Shown one piece after another: positions 48,959-57,411 of a DNA stretch of 64,000 nucleotides. How positions within the stretch are numbered: position 1 is the stretch's first letter; each line of letters starts with the position of its first letter. The notes beneath the pieces were generated by a model. The model saw only the letters and a list, made by a program, of their open reading frames with translations, was not told the DNA's origin and did not search any database. Made by a program: the position numbers and the translations under genes. The DNA is from Ensifer adhaerens (lineage in GTDB: Bacteria > Pseudomonadota > Alphaproteobacteria > Rhizobiales > Rhizobiaceae). The stretch covers positions 620,001 through 684,000 of the forward strand of contig NZ_CP083351.1 in the NCBI RefSeq assembly GCF_020035535.1. The letters are read 5' to 3'.

Positions 48959-51007
48959 CTACGTATCTGCCAAGAAAACGACAACGCTTTGCCCCGGTAC
49001 CAGCTCAACGACGTTCGCCGCGCGGTCGGAAAAATCGCCAGTGCCGCTATCGAGAACGCGTCGCCACCGTAAGCCTTCCTTGTATTCGCGCGGAAGCATG
49101 AAATGGCACTCCTCGCCTGCATTCATGACGATCAGGAGATCGGCCTGTTGCCCATCGCCTAGAAGCAGCATGCCGACGATGCTGGTTTTGGGATCCTCCC
49201 ACAGCTGCTGAGACATTACTTGTCCCTCGGCCGCGAACCACCGAACTGCCTCCTCATCCAGAAATTGATTTTGCTTGACCAGTCCATGGCCACTTCGAAA
49301 TGCAACTACCGATCGGCAGAACTCCAGAAAATCGGGATTTGCTGCACCCCAATCGATCCAGCCCGTCGAATTGTCCTGGCAATAACTATTGTTGTTTCCG
49401 GCTTGGCTGTTGCCGAGCTCATCCCCGCCAAGGATCATCGGTACGCCCTGGCTCAGCATCAAGGTTGCCAAAAGGGCTCGGCGCCGGCAAAAACGCCTTT
49501 CTGTAATCTCGCGATCCTCCGTCGGACCTTCAGCGCCGAGATTGTCCGAATGATTGGCGCTATGACCGTCCTGATTTTCTTCGCCGTTTGCGGCGTTATG
49601 CCGTTCGTTAAAAGAAACCACATCTGCAAGTGTGAACCCGTCATGGGCGCTCACCAGGTTGATCGAGGACGTGGCGGTCCGCCCGGCATGGTTGAACTCT
49701 ACCGACGACCCGGCCAGCCTTTGGGCGAGGGAAGGTAGCATTCCTTCGTCTCTGCGCCAGAAGCGCCTGACGTCATCTCGGAAACGGTCGTTCCATTCAC
49801 GAAACGGGGGCGGAAAGCCGCCGAGTTGGTAGCCTCCGTCGCCGACGTCCCACGGCTCGGCAATGAGCTTTACGCCGGCCAGCACCGGATCCTGCCGGAT
49901 CGCGTCGAAGAAACCGCCCTCCCTGTCGAAGTCGAGGTCTTCGCGGCCCAATGCACTTGCAAGATCGAAGCGAAAGCCATCGACATGCATTGCCGTCACC
50001 CAATAGCGAAGACTGTCCAGCACCATCCGCAAAACCATCGGATGAGCGACATTGAGGGTGTTGCCAGTTCCGGTCGTGTCGAACGTGTGCCGAAACTCTT
50101 GCGGAGACTGCCTGTAGTAGCTCATGTTGTCGATCCCCCGAAACCCAAGAGTGGGACCCAGTTCCGACCCCTCGGCCGTATGGTTGTAAACGACGTCGAG
50201 GATCACCTCGATGCCGGCCGCGTGAAATGCCTTTACCGCTGACTTGAATTCCTGGATGCTCCCAGATGACAGATATCTCGGCTCTGGCGCGAAATATCCC
50301 AGGGGTTGATATCCCCAGTAGTTGCTCAACCCTTTGTCAATGAGATGCTGGTCGTCGACGAAGTGTTGCACCGGCAAGAGTTCAATTGCGGTGATGCCGA
50401 GACGCGTCAGGTGGTCGATGATCACAGGATGTGCCATGCCGCGAAACGTACCACGCACCTCATCTGGGATCTTAGGGTGCAACATCGTCAAACCGCGCAC
50501 ATGCGCTTCGTAGATGATGGTGTCGTTCCAGGGGCGCCGGATCGCCTCTTCTCCAGACCAGTCGAAATCAGGGTCCTGAACGACAGCCTTTACCATGAAG
50601 GGGGCGCTGTCACGTTCATCGAAGCTCAGGTCAGCTTGTGCGTCTCCGACCTGATAACCGAACAGTGCATCATGCCATTGCAAGCGGCCGAAGATCTGTT
50701 TTGCATACGGGTCTAGCAACAGCTTATTGTGATTAAAACGGTGTCCGTTGGCCGGGTCGTACGGGCCATGGACCCGATACCCATATATGGTGCCCGGCGA
50801 AAGTCCGGCGATAAACCCAGACCAGATGTCCCCCTCTCTGTTGGGGAGGGCAAGCCGGGCGGTCTCTCTTTTGCCATCCTTCGCGAACAGGCACAGCTCA
50901 ACCTTTTCCGCGTGCGCAGAAAACAGGGCAAAATGGGTCCCCTCGCCCGTGAATTCGGCGCCAAGTTCCGGTTTGAGCGAGTCGAGTTCGGTAAATGATA
51001 GGTCCAT
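48959..51007 (-). CDS. glgX: Glycogen debranching enzyme GlgX
   Basis: 682-residue GH13 enzyme that cuts the alpha-1,6 branch points of glycogen or limit dextrin, in the cytoplasm. An N-terminal CBM48 domain (AEFTGEGTHFALFSAHAEKV, about residues 18-37) precedes the barrel. The conserved regions are DVVYNHTAEG (I), MHVDGFRFDLASAL with the nucleophile Asp (II), LIAEPWDVGDGGYQLG with the acid Glu (III) and NLVSAHDGFTLADV with the third Asp (IV). GlgX hallmarks such as GNNNSYCQDN are present. ATG 51005-51007 has GGGGAG close by. It diverges from treZ; each has its own stress-type promoter in the 190-base gap. Together with TreZ and GlgA it links glycogen and trehalose turnover. Confidence 0.93.
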   Translation of the reverse strand: MDLSFTELDSLKPELGAEFTGEGTHFALFSAHAEKVELCLFAKDGKRETARLALPNREGDIWSGFIAGLSPGTIYGYRVHGPYDPANGHRFNHNKLLLDPYAKQIFGRLQWHDALFGYQVGDAQADLSFDERDSAPFMVKAVVQDPDFDWSGEEAIRRPWNDTIIYEAHVRGLTMLHPKIPDEVRGTFRGMAHPVIIDHLTRLGITAIELLPVQHFVDDQHLIDKGLSNYWGYQPLGYFAPEPRYLSSGSIQEFKSAVKAFHAAGIEVILDVVYNHTAEGSELGPTLGFRGIDNMSYYRQSPQEFRHTFDTTGTGNTLNVAHPMVLRMVLDSLRYWVTAMHVDGFRFDLASALGREDLDFDREGGFFDAIRQDPVLAGVKLIAEPWDVGDGGYQLGGFPPPFREWNDRFRDDVRRFWRRDEGMLPSLAQRLAGSSVEFNHAGRTATSSINLVSAHDGFTLADVVSFNERHNAANGEENQDGHSANHSDNLGAEGPTEDREITERRFCRRRALLATLMLSQGVPMILGGDELGNSQAGNNNSYCQDNSTGWIDWGAANPDFLEFCRSVVAFRSGHGLVKQNQFLDEEAVRWFAAEGQVMSQQLWEDPKTSIVGMLLLGDGQQADLLIVMNAGEECHFMLPREYKEGLRWRRVLDSGTGDFSDRAANVVELVPGQSVVVFLADT

Positions 51008-51098
51008 GCACTCCCCTCTCTTGAGGACTTCGGGCAGGTCGCACTTTGGGCAGATCGCACTTTCGGCAATGTAAAACCGGTGAAGCGACAGGGGTGCG

Positions 51099-51123
51099 AA
51101 CCCGTAGGTCCCTGATTTGTTCC
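51099..51123 (-). promoter_or_regulatory. EcfG/RpoE2 promoter, glgX
   Basis: Minus strand GGAAC (51123-51119), 16-base spacer, GGTT (51102-51099). The -10 lies about 92 bases upstream of the glgX ATG. Confidence 0.7.
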
Positions 51124-51148
51124 GGGGAAAGTCGAGCTATCGGTTGTC

Positions 51149-51173
51149 GGAACGAATGCGCGTGCCTGAAGTT
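51149..51173 (+). promoter_or_regulatory. EcfG/RpoE2-like promoter, treZ
   Basis: GGAAC (51149-51153), 16-base spacer, AGTT (51170-51173), 26 bases upstream of the treZ ATG. The -10 has A in place of C/G, but distance is ideal. Confidence 0.5.
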
Positions 51174-51198
51174 CTGGGGCGGCAACAGGGACAACTCG

Positions 51199-52962
51199 AT
51201 GGAAACCTTTGAAAAACCGCGCTGGGGCGCAAGGATGCTGTCGCCCGACAAGGCCTTCTTTCCGATATGGGCGCCGGACTGTAATTCTATGCGCTTGGCG
51301 CTCGGCGACCGCGTTGTCGACATGCATGCCGATGAAGATGGCTGGTTTTCCGTAACTTGCGCTGCGACGCCTGGCTCACTCTATCAGTTCGTGCTGCCGG
51401 ACGGCACCAGAGTGAGTGATCCCGCTTCTCGAGCCCAGGCCAAAGGGGTGGAAGGACCTTCGATTCTTACGCCGCCGAGGGATCCGGCACTCTCGCGCCA
51501 GTGGCAGGGCCGCGCCTGGGAAGAGGCGATAATATACGAAATTCACATTGGTACGTTCACCGAAGAAGGAACGTTCCTCGGTGCAATTCCTCGTCTTGCC
51601 GAGCTCGCAGCATGCGGAATTACCGCAATCGAATTAATGCCCGTCGCGCAGTTCTCGGGCTTGCGCGGCTGGGGTTACGACGGGGTGCTGCAATTTGCGC
51701 CCCACCATAGCTACGGACCGCCTCAGGCGCTGAAGGCATTGATCGATGCCGCACATCAGGTGGGCCTGATGGTTCTGCTTGACGTCGTATATAACCATTT
51801 CGGACCGCACGGGAACGCGCTGCCACAATATGCCAGCCAGTTCTTTGAGGACGGACGGACGACCCCATGGGGCAAGGCTGTCGCTTTCGACAATCTCAAC
51901 GTGCGGCATTATTTTCTCGAAAATGCGCTCTACTGGCTGAGAGGCTTCGGTTTCGACGGCCTGCGGCTTGATGCGGTTCAGCATATCAAGGGCACTCGAA
52001 AACCGGACTTCCTTTCCGAGTTGGCGGAGACCGTTTCAAAAGCTTTCCCAGGAACGCCCACCCACCTCATCGTTGAAGACGATGAACGCAGGCGCGACCT
52101 GATCGAATATCGTCAAGGACGCCGACTGATGTTTGACGCCAGTTGGAACGACGACTTCCATCATGCGGCCCATACCTTGGTGACGCAAGAAACAACCGGT
52201 CACTACGAGCCTTATGCGGATGCTCCATCACGGATGCTGGCCGAGGCAATCGCAATCGGCTTTCCGGTTGCCGCCGCTGAAATTGCCGAGCCTGTCACCC
52301 CAAGGGCACGTGTGGCGTTCCTTCAGAACCACGACCAAGTCGGCAATCGGGCAAAGGGGGAGCGTTTGCGGAGCCTGGTCGGAGATTCCGTCATGGACGT
52401 CTTGATGTCTTTGTTGCTTCTGTCGCCTCAGATACCGCTTCTATTCATGGGGGACGATTACGGAGAAACACAGCCCTTTCTCTATTTCGCCGACTACGAT
52501 GGCGAACTCGCTGAAGCAATTCGACGTGGTCGTTTCGAAGAAGCAGAAAACTTTGGGTGGGAACGCGCCAAAGATACTGGAACTTTGCCAGATCCCATCG
52601 GTGTTGCGGCTTTTAGCACCTCTAAACTGGACTGGGCCCGTGCCCGACTGCCTCAGGGGCTCCGCCGCCGCTCCCAGCTAAACGAACTTACCCGTATACG
52701 CGCACGCTACGTTATGCCTTTGCGCGCCCTGCAAGATTGCACCATCCTTCCGACGTCACAGGGTGTCGTAGCGGTCGACTGGCGTTTCGATGACGGGACA
52801 TTGAAGATGCGGGCGAACCTGTCGCAATCTCCACAATCGATACCGCGGCCGGGCGATGCGATCATATGGTCGATCGGCTGGCATTGCGACAAGGTCGGCG
52901 TGCTGGCCGCCCCGGGTATCGTCGTATCGGTCGGCCCTCCAAAGCAAGGGGGATTTAAGTGA
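51199..52962 (+). CDS. treZ: Malto-oligosyltrehalose trehalohydrolase TreZ
   Basis: 587-residue GH13 enzyme that releases trehalose from maltooligosyl-trehalose, the second step of the TreY-TreZ route from glycogen. After an N-terminal E-set/CBM48 part, the barrel shows IIYEIHIGTFTEEGTFLGAI (about residues 112-131), MVLLDVVYNHFGPHGN, GFDGLRLDAVQHI with the nucleophile Asp, THLIVEDDERR with the acid region and AFLQNHDQVGNRAKGE. PLLFMGDDYGETQPFLYF is a TreZ hallmark. ATG 51199 has AGGG upstream; the longer open frame is unsupported. Its stop overlaps the start of udgX. TreY is not in the window and must be elsewhere if this route works. Trehalose protects against desiccation and osmotic stress. 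Confidence 0.92.
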   Translation: METFEKPRWGARMLSPDKAFFPIWAPDCNSMRLALGDRVVDMHADEDGWFSVTCAATPGSLYQFVLPDGTRVSDPASRAQAKGVEGPSILTPPRDPALSRQWQGRAWEEAIIYEIHIGTFTEEGTFLGAIPRLAELAACGITAIELMPVAQFSGLRGWGYDGVLQFAPHHSYGPPQALKALIDAAHQVGLMVLLDVVYNHFGPHGNALPQYASQFFEDGRTTPWGKAVAFDNLNVRHYFLENALYWLRGFGFDGLRLDAVQHIKGTRKPDFLSELAETVSKAFPGTPTHLIVEDDERRRDLIEYRQGRRLMFDASWNDDFHHAAHTLVTQETTGHYEPYADAPSRMLAEAIAIGFPVAAAEIAEPVTPRARVAFLQNHDQVGNRAKGERLRSLVGDSVMDVLMSLLLLSPQIPLLFMGDDYGETQPFLYFADYDGELAEAIRRGRFEEAENFGWERAKDTGTLPDPIGVAAFSTSKLDWARARLPQGLRRRSQLNELTRIRARYVMPLRALQDCTILPTSQGVVAVDWRFDDGTLKMRANLSQSPQSIPRPGDAIIWSIGWHCDKVGVLAAPGIVVSVGPPKQGGFK

Positions 52963-53621
52963 TCGGAGCCCCCAATGGCAAAGTCCGCCGTGTCCAAACA
53001 GGTCCGGCCCTTTCCCACGAACATGCTCATGGTCGGTCACTCAGCGTGATCGAGAGGGAGGCTCACGGGTGCCAGCGATGCGATCTTTACAGGAACGCGA
53101 CGCAACTTGTTTTCGGGGAAGGGCCGCCCGATGCCAGGCTCGTTCTCGTCGGCGAACAGCCGGGCGACAAGGAGGACGTTGCGGGACGTCCCTTTGTCGG
53201 CCCCGCCGGCACTGTTTTGACAGAATGCCTCGGCGAAGCCGGCATTGAACGCGCAGACTGTTATCTGACAAATGCCGTCAAGCACTTCAAATACGAGCAA
53301 CGCGGCAAGCGCCGCTTACATTCGAGGCCAAATGCGGGTGAAATACAACGCTGCGCCTGGTGGCTAGGCGCCGAACTCGAACACATTCACCCACACGTCG
53401 TCGTCGCTCTCGGGGCAACGGCGGCAAGAACGCTGCTCGGCCCAGGCGTCAAGGTGAGGACAGATCGCGGTAAAGCGATCGATCTGGGCCTGGGTTTCTG
53501 GATACTTGTGACGATACATCCTTCATATCTTTTGCGGATCCGGGGTCGGGAAAGCGCTGAACGCGAACGCTCAGATTTCATCTCAGATTTGAAGGTGGCC
53601 CTCGAACTTCAGCGAGCGTAA
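52959..53621 (+). CDS. udgX: UdgX-type uracil-DNA glycosylase
   Basis: 220-residue uracil-DNA glycosylase of the family 4-related UdgX group. It has the UdgX A-motif GEQPGDKEDVAGRPFVGPAG (residues 65-84, with Gln in place of Asn/Ala) and the insertion loop RGKRRLHSRP (residues 115-124), in which His121 corresponds to the residue that bonds covalently to the abasic sugar in characterised UdgX. The end motif TIHPSYLLRI (about residues 185-194) is also present. An iron-sulfur cluster is expected; CxxC at residues 38-41 and Cys132 are candidate ligands. The start is GTG 52959, overlapping the treZ TGA (GTGA), with AGGGGGA upstream. UdgX removes uracil and stays crosslinked to DNA. Confidence 0.9.
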   Translation: MIGAPNGKVRRVQTGPALSHEHAHGRSLSVIEREAHGCQRCDLYRNATQLVFGEGPPDARLVLVGEQPGDKEDVAGRPFVGPAGTVLTECLGEAGIERADCYLTNAVKHFKYEQRGKRRLHSRPNAGEIQRCAWWLGAELEHIHPHVVVALGATAARTLLGPGVKVRTDRGKAIDLGLGFWILVTIHPSYLLRIRGRESAERERSDFISDLKVALELQRA

Positions 53622-53630
53622 CGCGGGCGC

Positions 53631-53801
53631 TTAAAAAACCAGCATCCAGATACCTCGCCAAAACAGTGAGTTCGGCGAAGCCAAGCGTTCGTCTTCATCA
53701 GAAACGTTGACGCGTGAGCGTGGTTTCCGGTCTGCGACCACCTTTCGCAGATTTGGCAGATACGGGTAAGCGACGATCCGGGCTAGGAGTTTCTGGGTCA
53801 T
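53631..53801 (-). CDS. 56-residue hypothetical stress-regulated protein
   Basis: A small gene with a very strong ribosome site (GAGGAGGAGG) 6 bases before the ATG at 53799-53801. It encodes 56 residues: MTQKLLARIVAYPYLPNLRK, a basic middle (ADRKPRSRVNVSDEDERLAS) and an aromatic end (FWRGIWMLVF). It may associate with membranes through its hydrophobic ends. A full-match stress promoter lies 26 bases upstream, a strong sign that this is real. It converges with udgX. Confidence 0.6.
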   Translation of the reverse strand: MTQKLLARIVAYPYLPNLRKVVADRKPRSRVNVSDEDERLASPNSLFWRGIWMLVF

Positions 53802-53826
53802 GATGTCCTCCTCCTCTTCAAAGGCA

Positions 53827-53851
53827 AACGACTTCTTGGCCGTATCGTTCC
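53827..53851 (-). promoter_or_regulatory. EcfG/RpoE2 promoter, 53801 small gene
   Basis: Minus strand GGAAC (53851-53847), 16-base spacer, CGTT (53830-53827), 26 bases upstream of the ATG. Confidence 0.72.
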
Positions 53852-53881
53852 GCCATTCTGAAAACGACTGCGACGCTTTCC

Positions 53882-53906
53882 GGAACCATTGAACATGGCC
53901 CCGGTT
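53882..53906 (+). promoter_or_regulatory. EcfG/RpoE2 promoter, 53956 gene
   Basis: GGAAC (53882-53886), 16-base spacer, GGTT (53903-53906), 50 bases upstream of ATG 53956. It is back to back with the promoter at 53827-53851. Confidence 0.72.
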
Positions 53907-53955
53907 TTATTCGGAGCCCCAGAGAGTGGCTTGAGGAGAAACGGAGGGCCAAACG

Positions 53956-54318
53956 ATGGCGAAGCACCTGGATGAACGCGGCGACCCGCAAACCGCAACC
54001 CATAACGCCGACAGGACCGACTTTTCCGCCCGCGAGACCCGCCAGGCCGGTATGGGCGCCCGCGTATTCCTGGTGCTGGCAGCAAGTCTGGTTCTCGCGC
54101 TGGTGATATGGGGCGCCCTAGAATGGGCACAACGTGAGCAAGCCGGTCCTACAGCAAACCATGAGACGCAACCCGCACCCTCCAAGCTGCCAGATGCCGA
54201 GCAACGTCCAAGCACGGAAAATCCGCAGGGCCAGGTTCCAACGGATCGAGATCCGAAGCCACAGTCGGGCAGCGGCGCGCCGAGAGAAAGCACCGCGCCC
54301 GATGACACCAACAGATGA
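53956..54318 (+). CDS. Single-span membrane protein with disordered tail
   Basis: 120-residue protein with one membrane helix (MGARVFLVLAASLVLALVIW, about residues 33-52), a short cytoplasmic N-terminus (MAKHLDERGDPQTATHNADR) and a long Pro/Ser/Gln-rich periplasmic or cytoplasmic tail. No domain recognised. GGAGGG lies about 8 bases upstream of ATG 53956. It has its own stress-type promoter and precedes glgA by about 85 bases, which holds a further promoter. Function unknown. Confidence 0.6.
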   Translation: MAKHLDERGDPQTATHNADRTDFSARETRQAGMGARVFLVLAASLVLALVIWGALEWAQREQAGPTANHETQPAPSKLPDAEQRPSTENPQGQVPTDRDPKPQSGSGAPRESTAPDDTNR

Positions 54319-54346
54319 AGGCTCTCGTAGTTGCCGGCCACTGGCG

Positions 54347-54371
54347 GGAACATAGCCGGAGGACCAGGGTT
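54347..54371 (+). promoter_or_regulatory. EcfG/RpoE2 promoter, glgA
   Basis: GGAAC (54347-54351), 16-base spacer, GGTT (54368-54371), 32 bases upstream of the glgA ATG. Confidence 0.72.
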
Positions 54372-54402
54372 GGACGACCAAAGCATTGGGCAGGAGCGGG
54401 TC

Positions 54403-55863
54403 ATGCAAATTCTGGCGGTCGCAGCTGAGATTTATCCTTTGATTAAGACAGGTGGCCTTGCGGATGTCACCGGTTCGCTTCCAAAGGCGCTGAAGCAATT
54501 TGGAGTGCACACGCGCACACTTGTGCCGGGCTATCCGGAAGTCTTGGCAGCGCTTGAAGGTAGTTCGGTGCTGCGTCATTACGGCAACGTTTTCGGCGTC
54601 GAGGGACGCCTGCTTGGTGGACGCGCGCGTGGTCTCGACATCATTGTGTTTGATGCGCCAGAGCTCTTTGTGCGATCGGGAGGACCTTACGGCCCCTGTG
54701 GCACACTGGGGTATGAGGACAATTGGAAACGTTTCGCCGCTTTTTCATGGGTTGCGTCTGATATCGCCGAAAGAGGGCTGGCGGGCTGGTACCCTTCGCT
54801 CGTGCATGCGCATGATTGGCACTCCGCACTTGCTCTTGCCTACCTCAAATATTGCGGAAATGGGGATATCCCTCGCATTCTTACCCTGCATAATTTATCG
54901 TTTCAGGGCCAGTTTCCAGCTCGTCACTTTGCTGAGTTGGGGCTTCCGGATGAATGCTATGGAGCCGATTGCCTCGAATATTACGGGGATATAAGCTATT
55001 TGAAAGCTGGTCTCACCTCTGCCGATACGATCACCGTGGTCAGCCCGACCTATGCGCGCGAAATCATGTCTCCCACGCAAGGCATGGGACTTGAAGGTGT
55101 CATCAACGCGCGCCGCGACGATGTTGTCGGTATCGTTAATGGCATAGACACCGACATCTGGGATCCGTCATGCGACCCGCACATCGAACATCACTATTCG
55201 GCACGCGTTCCTCTGCGTCGGCTAGCCAATCGTGCCACGCTTCTTAAGTCGTTGGGGCTGCCCCAAACGCGTGGGCTCGTTTTTGCCAGTGTTAATCGGC
55301 TTACCTGGCAAAAGGGCATGGATCTGCTCGCTGGACTTGTCGATGAGATCGCAGACCTTGGTGGTAAGCTAATCGTGCATGGCCAAGGCGACCATGCGAT
55401 CGAACAGCTCTTCCTGCGCGCTGCAGATAGGCATCCCCGGCACGTAGCCGTCGTGATCGGCTATGACGAGGCGCTCGCCCATAGGATCCACGCTGGCGCC
55501 GATGCCATGCTTGTTCCCTCCCGTTTTGAGCCCTGCGGGCTGACCCAGCTATATGCTTTGCGCTATGGCTGTGTTCCAATCGTCTCTCGGACAGGCGGCT
55601 TAGCCGAGACAGTCATCGATGCCAACGATGCCGCCGTGCACGCGCGGGCGGCCACCGGGATCCAGTTCGCGCCGATCGACGCCGGCGGGCTGAGGCATGC
55701 GCTCCATCGGGCCTTCAAGCTGCATCGTCGCCATCGCGGCTGGGAGAAGTTATGCCGTCAGGCAATGAAGGCAGATTGTTCCTGGGCGCGCAGCGCCTCG
55801 CAGTATATAGAAGTGTACGGCAACGCCCTTAGCCAAGGCGGCCTACTTAGGGAAAGTGCCTAA
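54403..55863 (+). CDS. glgA: Glycogen synthase
   Basis: 486-residue GT5 enzyme that extends the alpha-1,4 chain from ADP-glucose. The family start with the ADP-glucose-binding motif is clear: MQILAVAAEIYPLIKTGGLA (residues 1-20, KTGGL near residue 15). The N-terminal domain also has HAHDWHSALALAYLK. In the C-terminal domain, NRLTWQKGMDLLAGL and VPSRFEPCGLTQLYALRYGC (the Glu-containing donor site, about residues 370-389) are visible, with VSRTGGLAETVID. ATG 54403 has CAGGAG upstream; the frame extends to 54331 without support. With GlgX and TreZ it forms the carbon-storage part of the stress island; no glgB or glgC is in the window. Confidence 0.93.
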   Translation: MQILAVAAEIYPLIKTGGLADVTGSLPKALKQFGVHTRTLVPGYPEVLAALEGSSVLRHYGNVFGVEGRLLGGRARGLDIIVFDAPELFVRSGGPYGPCGTLGYEDNWKRFAAFSWVASDIAERGLAGWYPSLVHAHDWHSALALAYLKYCGNGDIPRILTLHNLSFQGQFPARHFAELGLPDECYGADCLEYYGDISYLKAGLTSADTITVVSPTYAREIMSPTQGMGLEGVINARRDDVVGIVNGIDTDIWDPSCDPHIEHHYSARVPLRRLANRATLLKSLGLPQTRGLVFASVNRLTWQKGMDLLAGLVDEIADLGGKLIVHGQGDHAIEQLFLRAADRHPRHVAVVIGYDEALAHRIHAGADAMLVPSRFEPCGLTQLYALRYGCVPIVSRTGGLAETVIDANDAAVHARAATGIQFAPIDAGGLRHALHRAFKLHRRHRGWEKLCRQAMKADCSWARSASQYIEVYGNALSQGGLLRESA

Positions 55864-55917
55864 TGGATGAAGTGAGCAGAGAGACGAAGCTTCCGCCCGC
55901 GCAGTTGGGATTTGAAG

Positions 55918-56178
55918 CTACAGCCGATCTACAAACTTGTTGAACCGGCTCAATTTGCCGTCCGCGGTCTTATCTTGATGAAGAAACAGTAGCTTATTGT
56001 GGTCGAAGATCTGAAAAAACTCCTCCCAGGAAATGGGCTCCAGGTTTTCTTCGGGCTCGCCAAAGTCTATCCGCAAGATGCCGCCATTAAGCGCTGCCTT
56101 CCGCGCGGGGCGTCCCTTCCTCGCCTCAGCCCAATGCCGGATCTCATCATGGTTGTCAGTTGTCTGGGCCTCACTCAT
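55918..56178 (-). CDS. Small hypothetical protein, sometimes annotated next to glycogen genes
   Basis: 86-residue soluble protein: MSEAQTTDNHDEIRHWAEAR, then a basic part, then RIDFGEPEENLEPISWEEFF and FDHNKLLFLHQDKTADGKLS. This pattern is a known rhizobial small protein of unknown function (it is at times mislabelled as a branching enzyme). ATG 56176-56178 is preferred; starts at 56185 and further upstream are alternatives. It converges with glgA. A full-match stress promoter lies 40 bases upstream. Confidence 0.65.
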   Translation of the reverse strand: MSEAQTTDNHDEIRHWAEARKGRPARKAALNGGILRIDFGEPEENLEPISWEEFFQIFDHNKLLFLHQDKTADGKLSRFNKFVDRL

Positions 56179-56217
56179 GAAACACATACTCCTTGCGTCT
56201 AGTCGTTTCGGGCACAC

Positions 56218-56242
56218 AACCGACGCCGCTTGAGTTTGTTCC
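56218..56242 (-). promoter_or_regulatory. EcfG/RpoE2 promoter, 56178 gene
   Basis: Minus strand GGAAC (56242-56238), 16-base spacer, GGTT (56221-56218), 40 bases upstream of the ATG. Confidence 0.72.
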
Positions 56243-56298
56243 GGAGCGGCACATTTCGACAAGGAGGCCGACTTCTCGGCGCTCTACATTGGGCGTCC

Positions 56299-56937
56299 TT
56301 AATTCAGCCCGTAGGGACTCTCCAGGTGAATGGCGACCATCATCTCATGCAGCCACTGGTCCAGGGGTTGGGACCTGCAACGCGAGGCGACCGAAACAAT
56401 CGCGCGTTCAAGCGTGCGTTCGACCAAGTAGTCCGCGGCCTCTGCATTTGGGGTAAGCTGGCGTGCTCTCAGGCGCAATCCCGGTATGAGGTCGATCACT
56501 GATTGGTCGGGAACACCCAGACCGGCAGGAGCGAGGGTAGACAGGTTCTGCAAGTACTCTTCGAAAACAGCACTAACCAGGTCCGCCGAGCCTGCGCATT
56601 TGCTCAGGCGGGCAACGGACTTGAAGCGCTCCGGCACATTCATCGTGTCATATCCGCTGTAGAAGATCACCGGCACCGATCGACGAACAAGCTCGTCGGC
56701 AACCGGAAAAATCAGCTCTCCGTTGAGGTTGATGTCGAGCACGGCGACCTGGATGTCATCAGCCGACGAGAGGCTCTCCATCGCCTCGCGAAGGGTGGGC
56801 GCGGGCCCTATAATGGTCGCCCCAGCGCGTTCGAGCCATAGTGCGATGTCGTTTGCGACAAAGAACTCGTCCTCCGCAACCAGAATCCGCAAATGCTGGA
56901 GATCGGGCACCATCTGTTGTCTGATGTTCTTGGCCAC
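56299..56937 (-). CDS. Response regulator, receiver domain with unknown C-terminus
   Basis: 212-residue protein. The receiver domain (about residues 15-130) has the acidic pocket AEDEFFVANDIALWLERAGA (E22/D23), the phosphorylated Asp in VAVLDINLNGELIF (D68), Ser in VIFYSGYD and Lys in ARLSKCAGSADLV. The C-terminal 80 residues have no DNA-binding or enzymatic domain I know: LTPNAEAADYLVERTLERAI and SQPLDQWLHEMMVAIHLESP. Single-domain-like regulators of this type often relay phosphate or bind partner proteins. Its ATG lies one base past the stop of the 57289 gene on the same strand, so the two, and probably the BON gene upstream, share a transcript. No histidine kinase is near. Confidence 0.78.
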   Translation of the reverse strand: MAKNIRQQMVPDLQHLRILVAEDEFFVANDIALWLERAGATIIGPAPTLREAMESLSSADDIQVAVLDINLNGELIFPVADELVRRSVPVIFYSGYDTMNVPERFKSVARLSKCAGSADLVSAVFEEYLQNLSTLAPAGLGVPDQSVIDLIPGLRLRARQLTPNAEAADYLVERTLERAIVSVASRCRSQPLDQWLHEMMVAIHLESPYGLN

Positions 56938-56938
56938 G

Positions 56939-57289
56939 TCACTCCTTCCTGCGCGGTAGGCGGGTTCTGGCGGGGCGCCGGCTCTCGATAGCTCTTTGAA
57001 GCCTGGTTGCCAGGATCAGAATACGATCCGGAATATCGTTTAACTGGGCCGGCGCGCTGATGCTGGCGGTCGCTCCAGCCTCCGGCTCTATCGACTGAGG
57101 TTCAGGAATAGTAACCTGTCGCTTCTGATCACGGTCGCTCCTAGAAGACATAATCTCGTTCCTCGCCTTCTCTCGCGCCCATTCTTTGCTGTCTTCGATA
57201 AGATCCAGTAACGATACCCCGGCTTGACCAACATGCCAAGCCTTGCCTGAAGCAATCACAATTGAACGCGGCTTAGTGGGGCCCGACAT
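56939..57289 (-). CDS. Hypothetical protein between BON and response-regulator genes
   Basis: 116-residue protein (from ATG 57287-57289) with no recognised domain. It starts MSGPTKPRSIVIASGKAWHV, then VSLLDLIEDSKEWAREKARN, and ends with a helix and a basic tail (RILILATRLQRAIESRRPAR). No signal peptide. A TTG at 57415, overlapping the BON stop, gives a longer version with 42 extra residues; start choice is uncertain. Its stop almost touches the next ATG, so it is in an operon with the response regulator. It could be a partner of that regulator, which is inference from position only. Confidence 0.5.
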   Translation of the reverse strand: MSGPTKPRSIVIASGKAWHVGQAGVSLLDLIEDSKEWAREKARNEIMSSRSDRDQKRQVTIPEPQSIEPEAGATASISAPAQLNDIPDRILILATRLQRAIESRRPARTRLPRRKE

Positions 57290-57411
57290 TTCTTTGGTAC
57301 ATTGCTCGGTGACACGCGCGGTTTGCGGTTTTTTCTGCGTCGGAATCAGAATTTGCCCGCCCGAAATCCCGTCCGGCAGGCGTCCCAAACGATCACGTAG
57401 AATTCCGAAGC

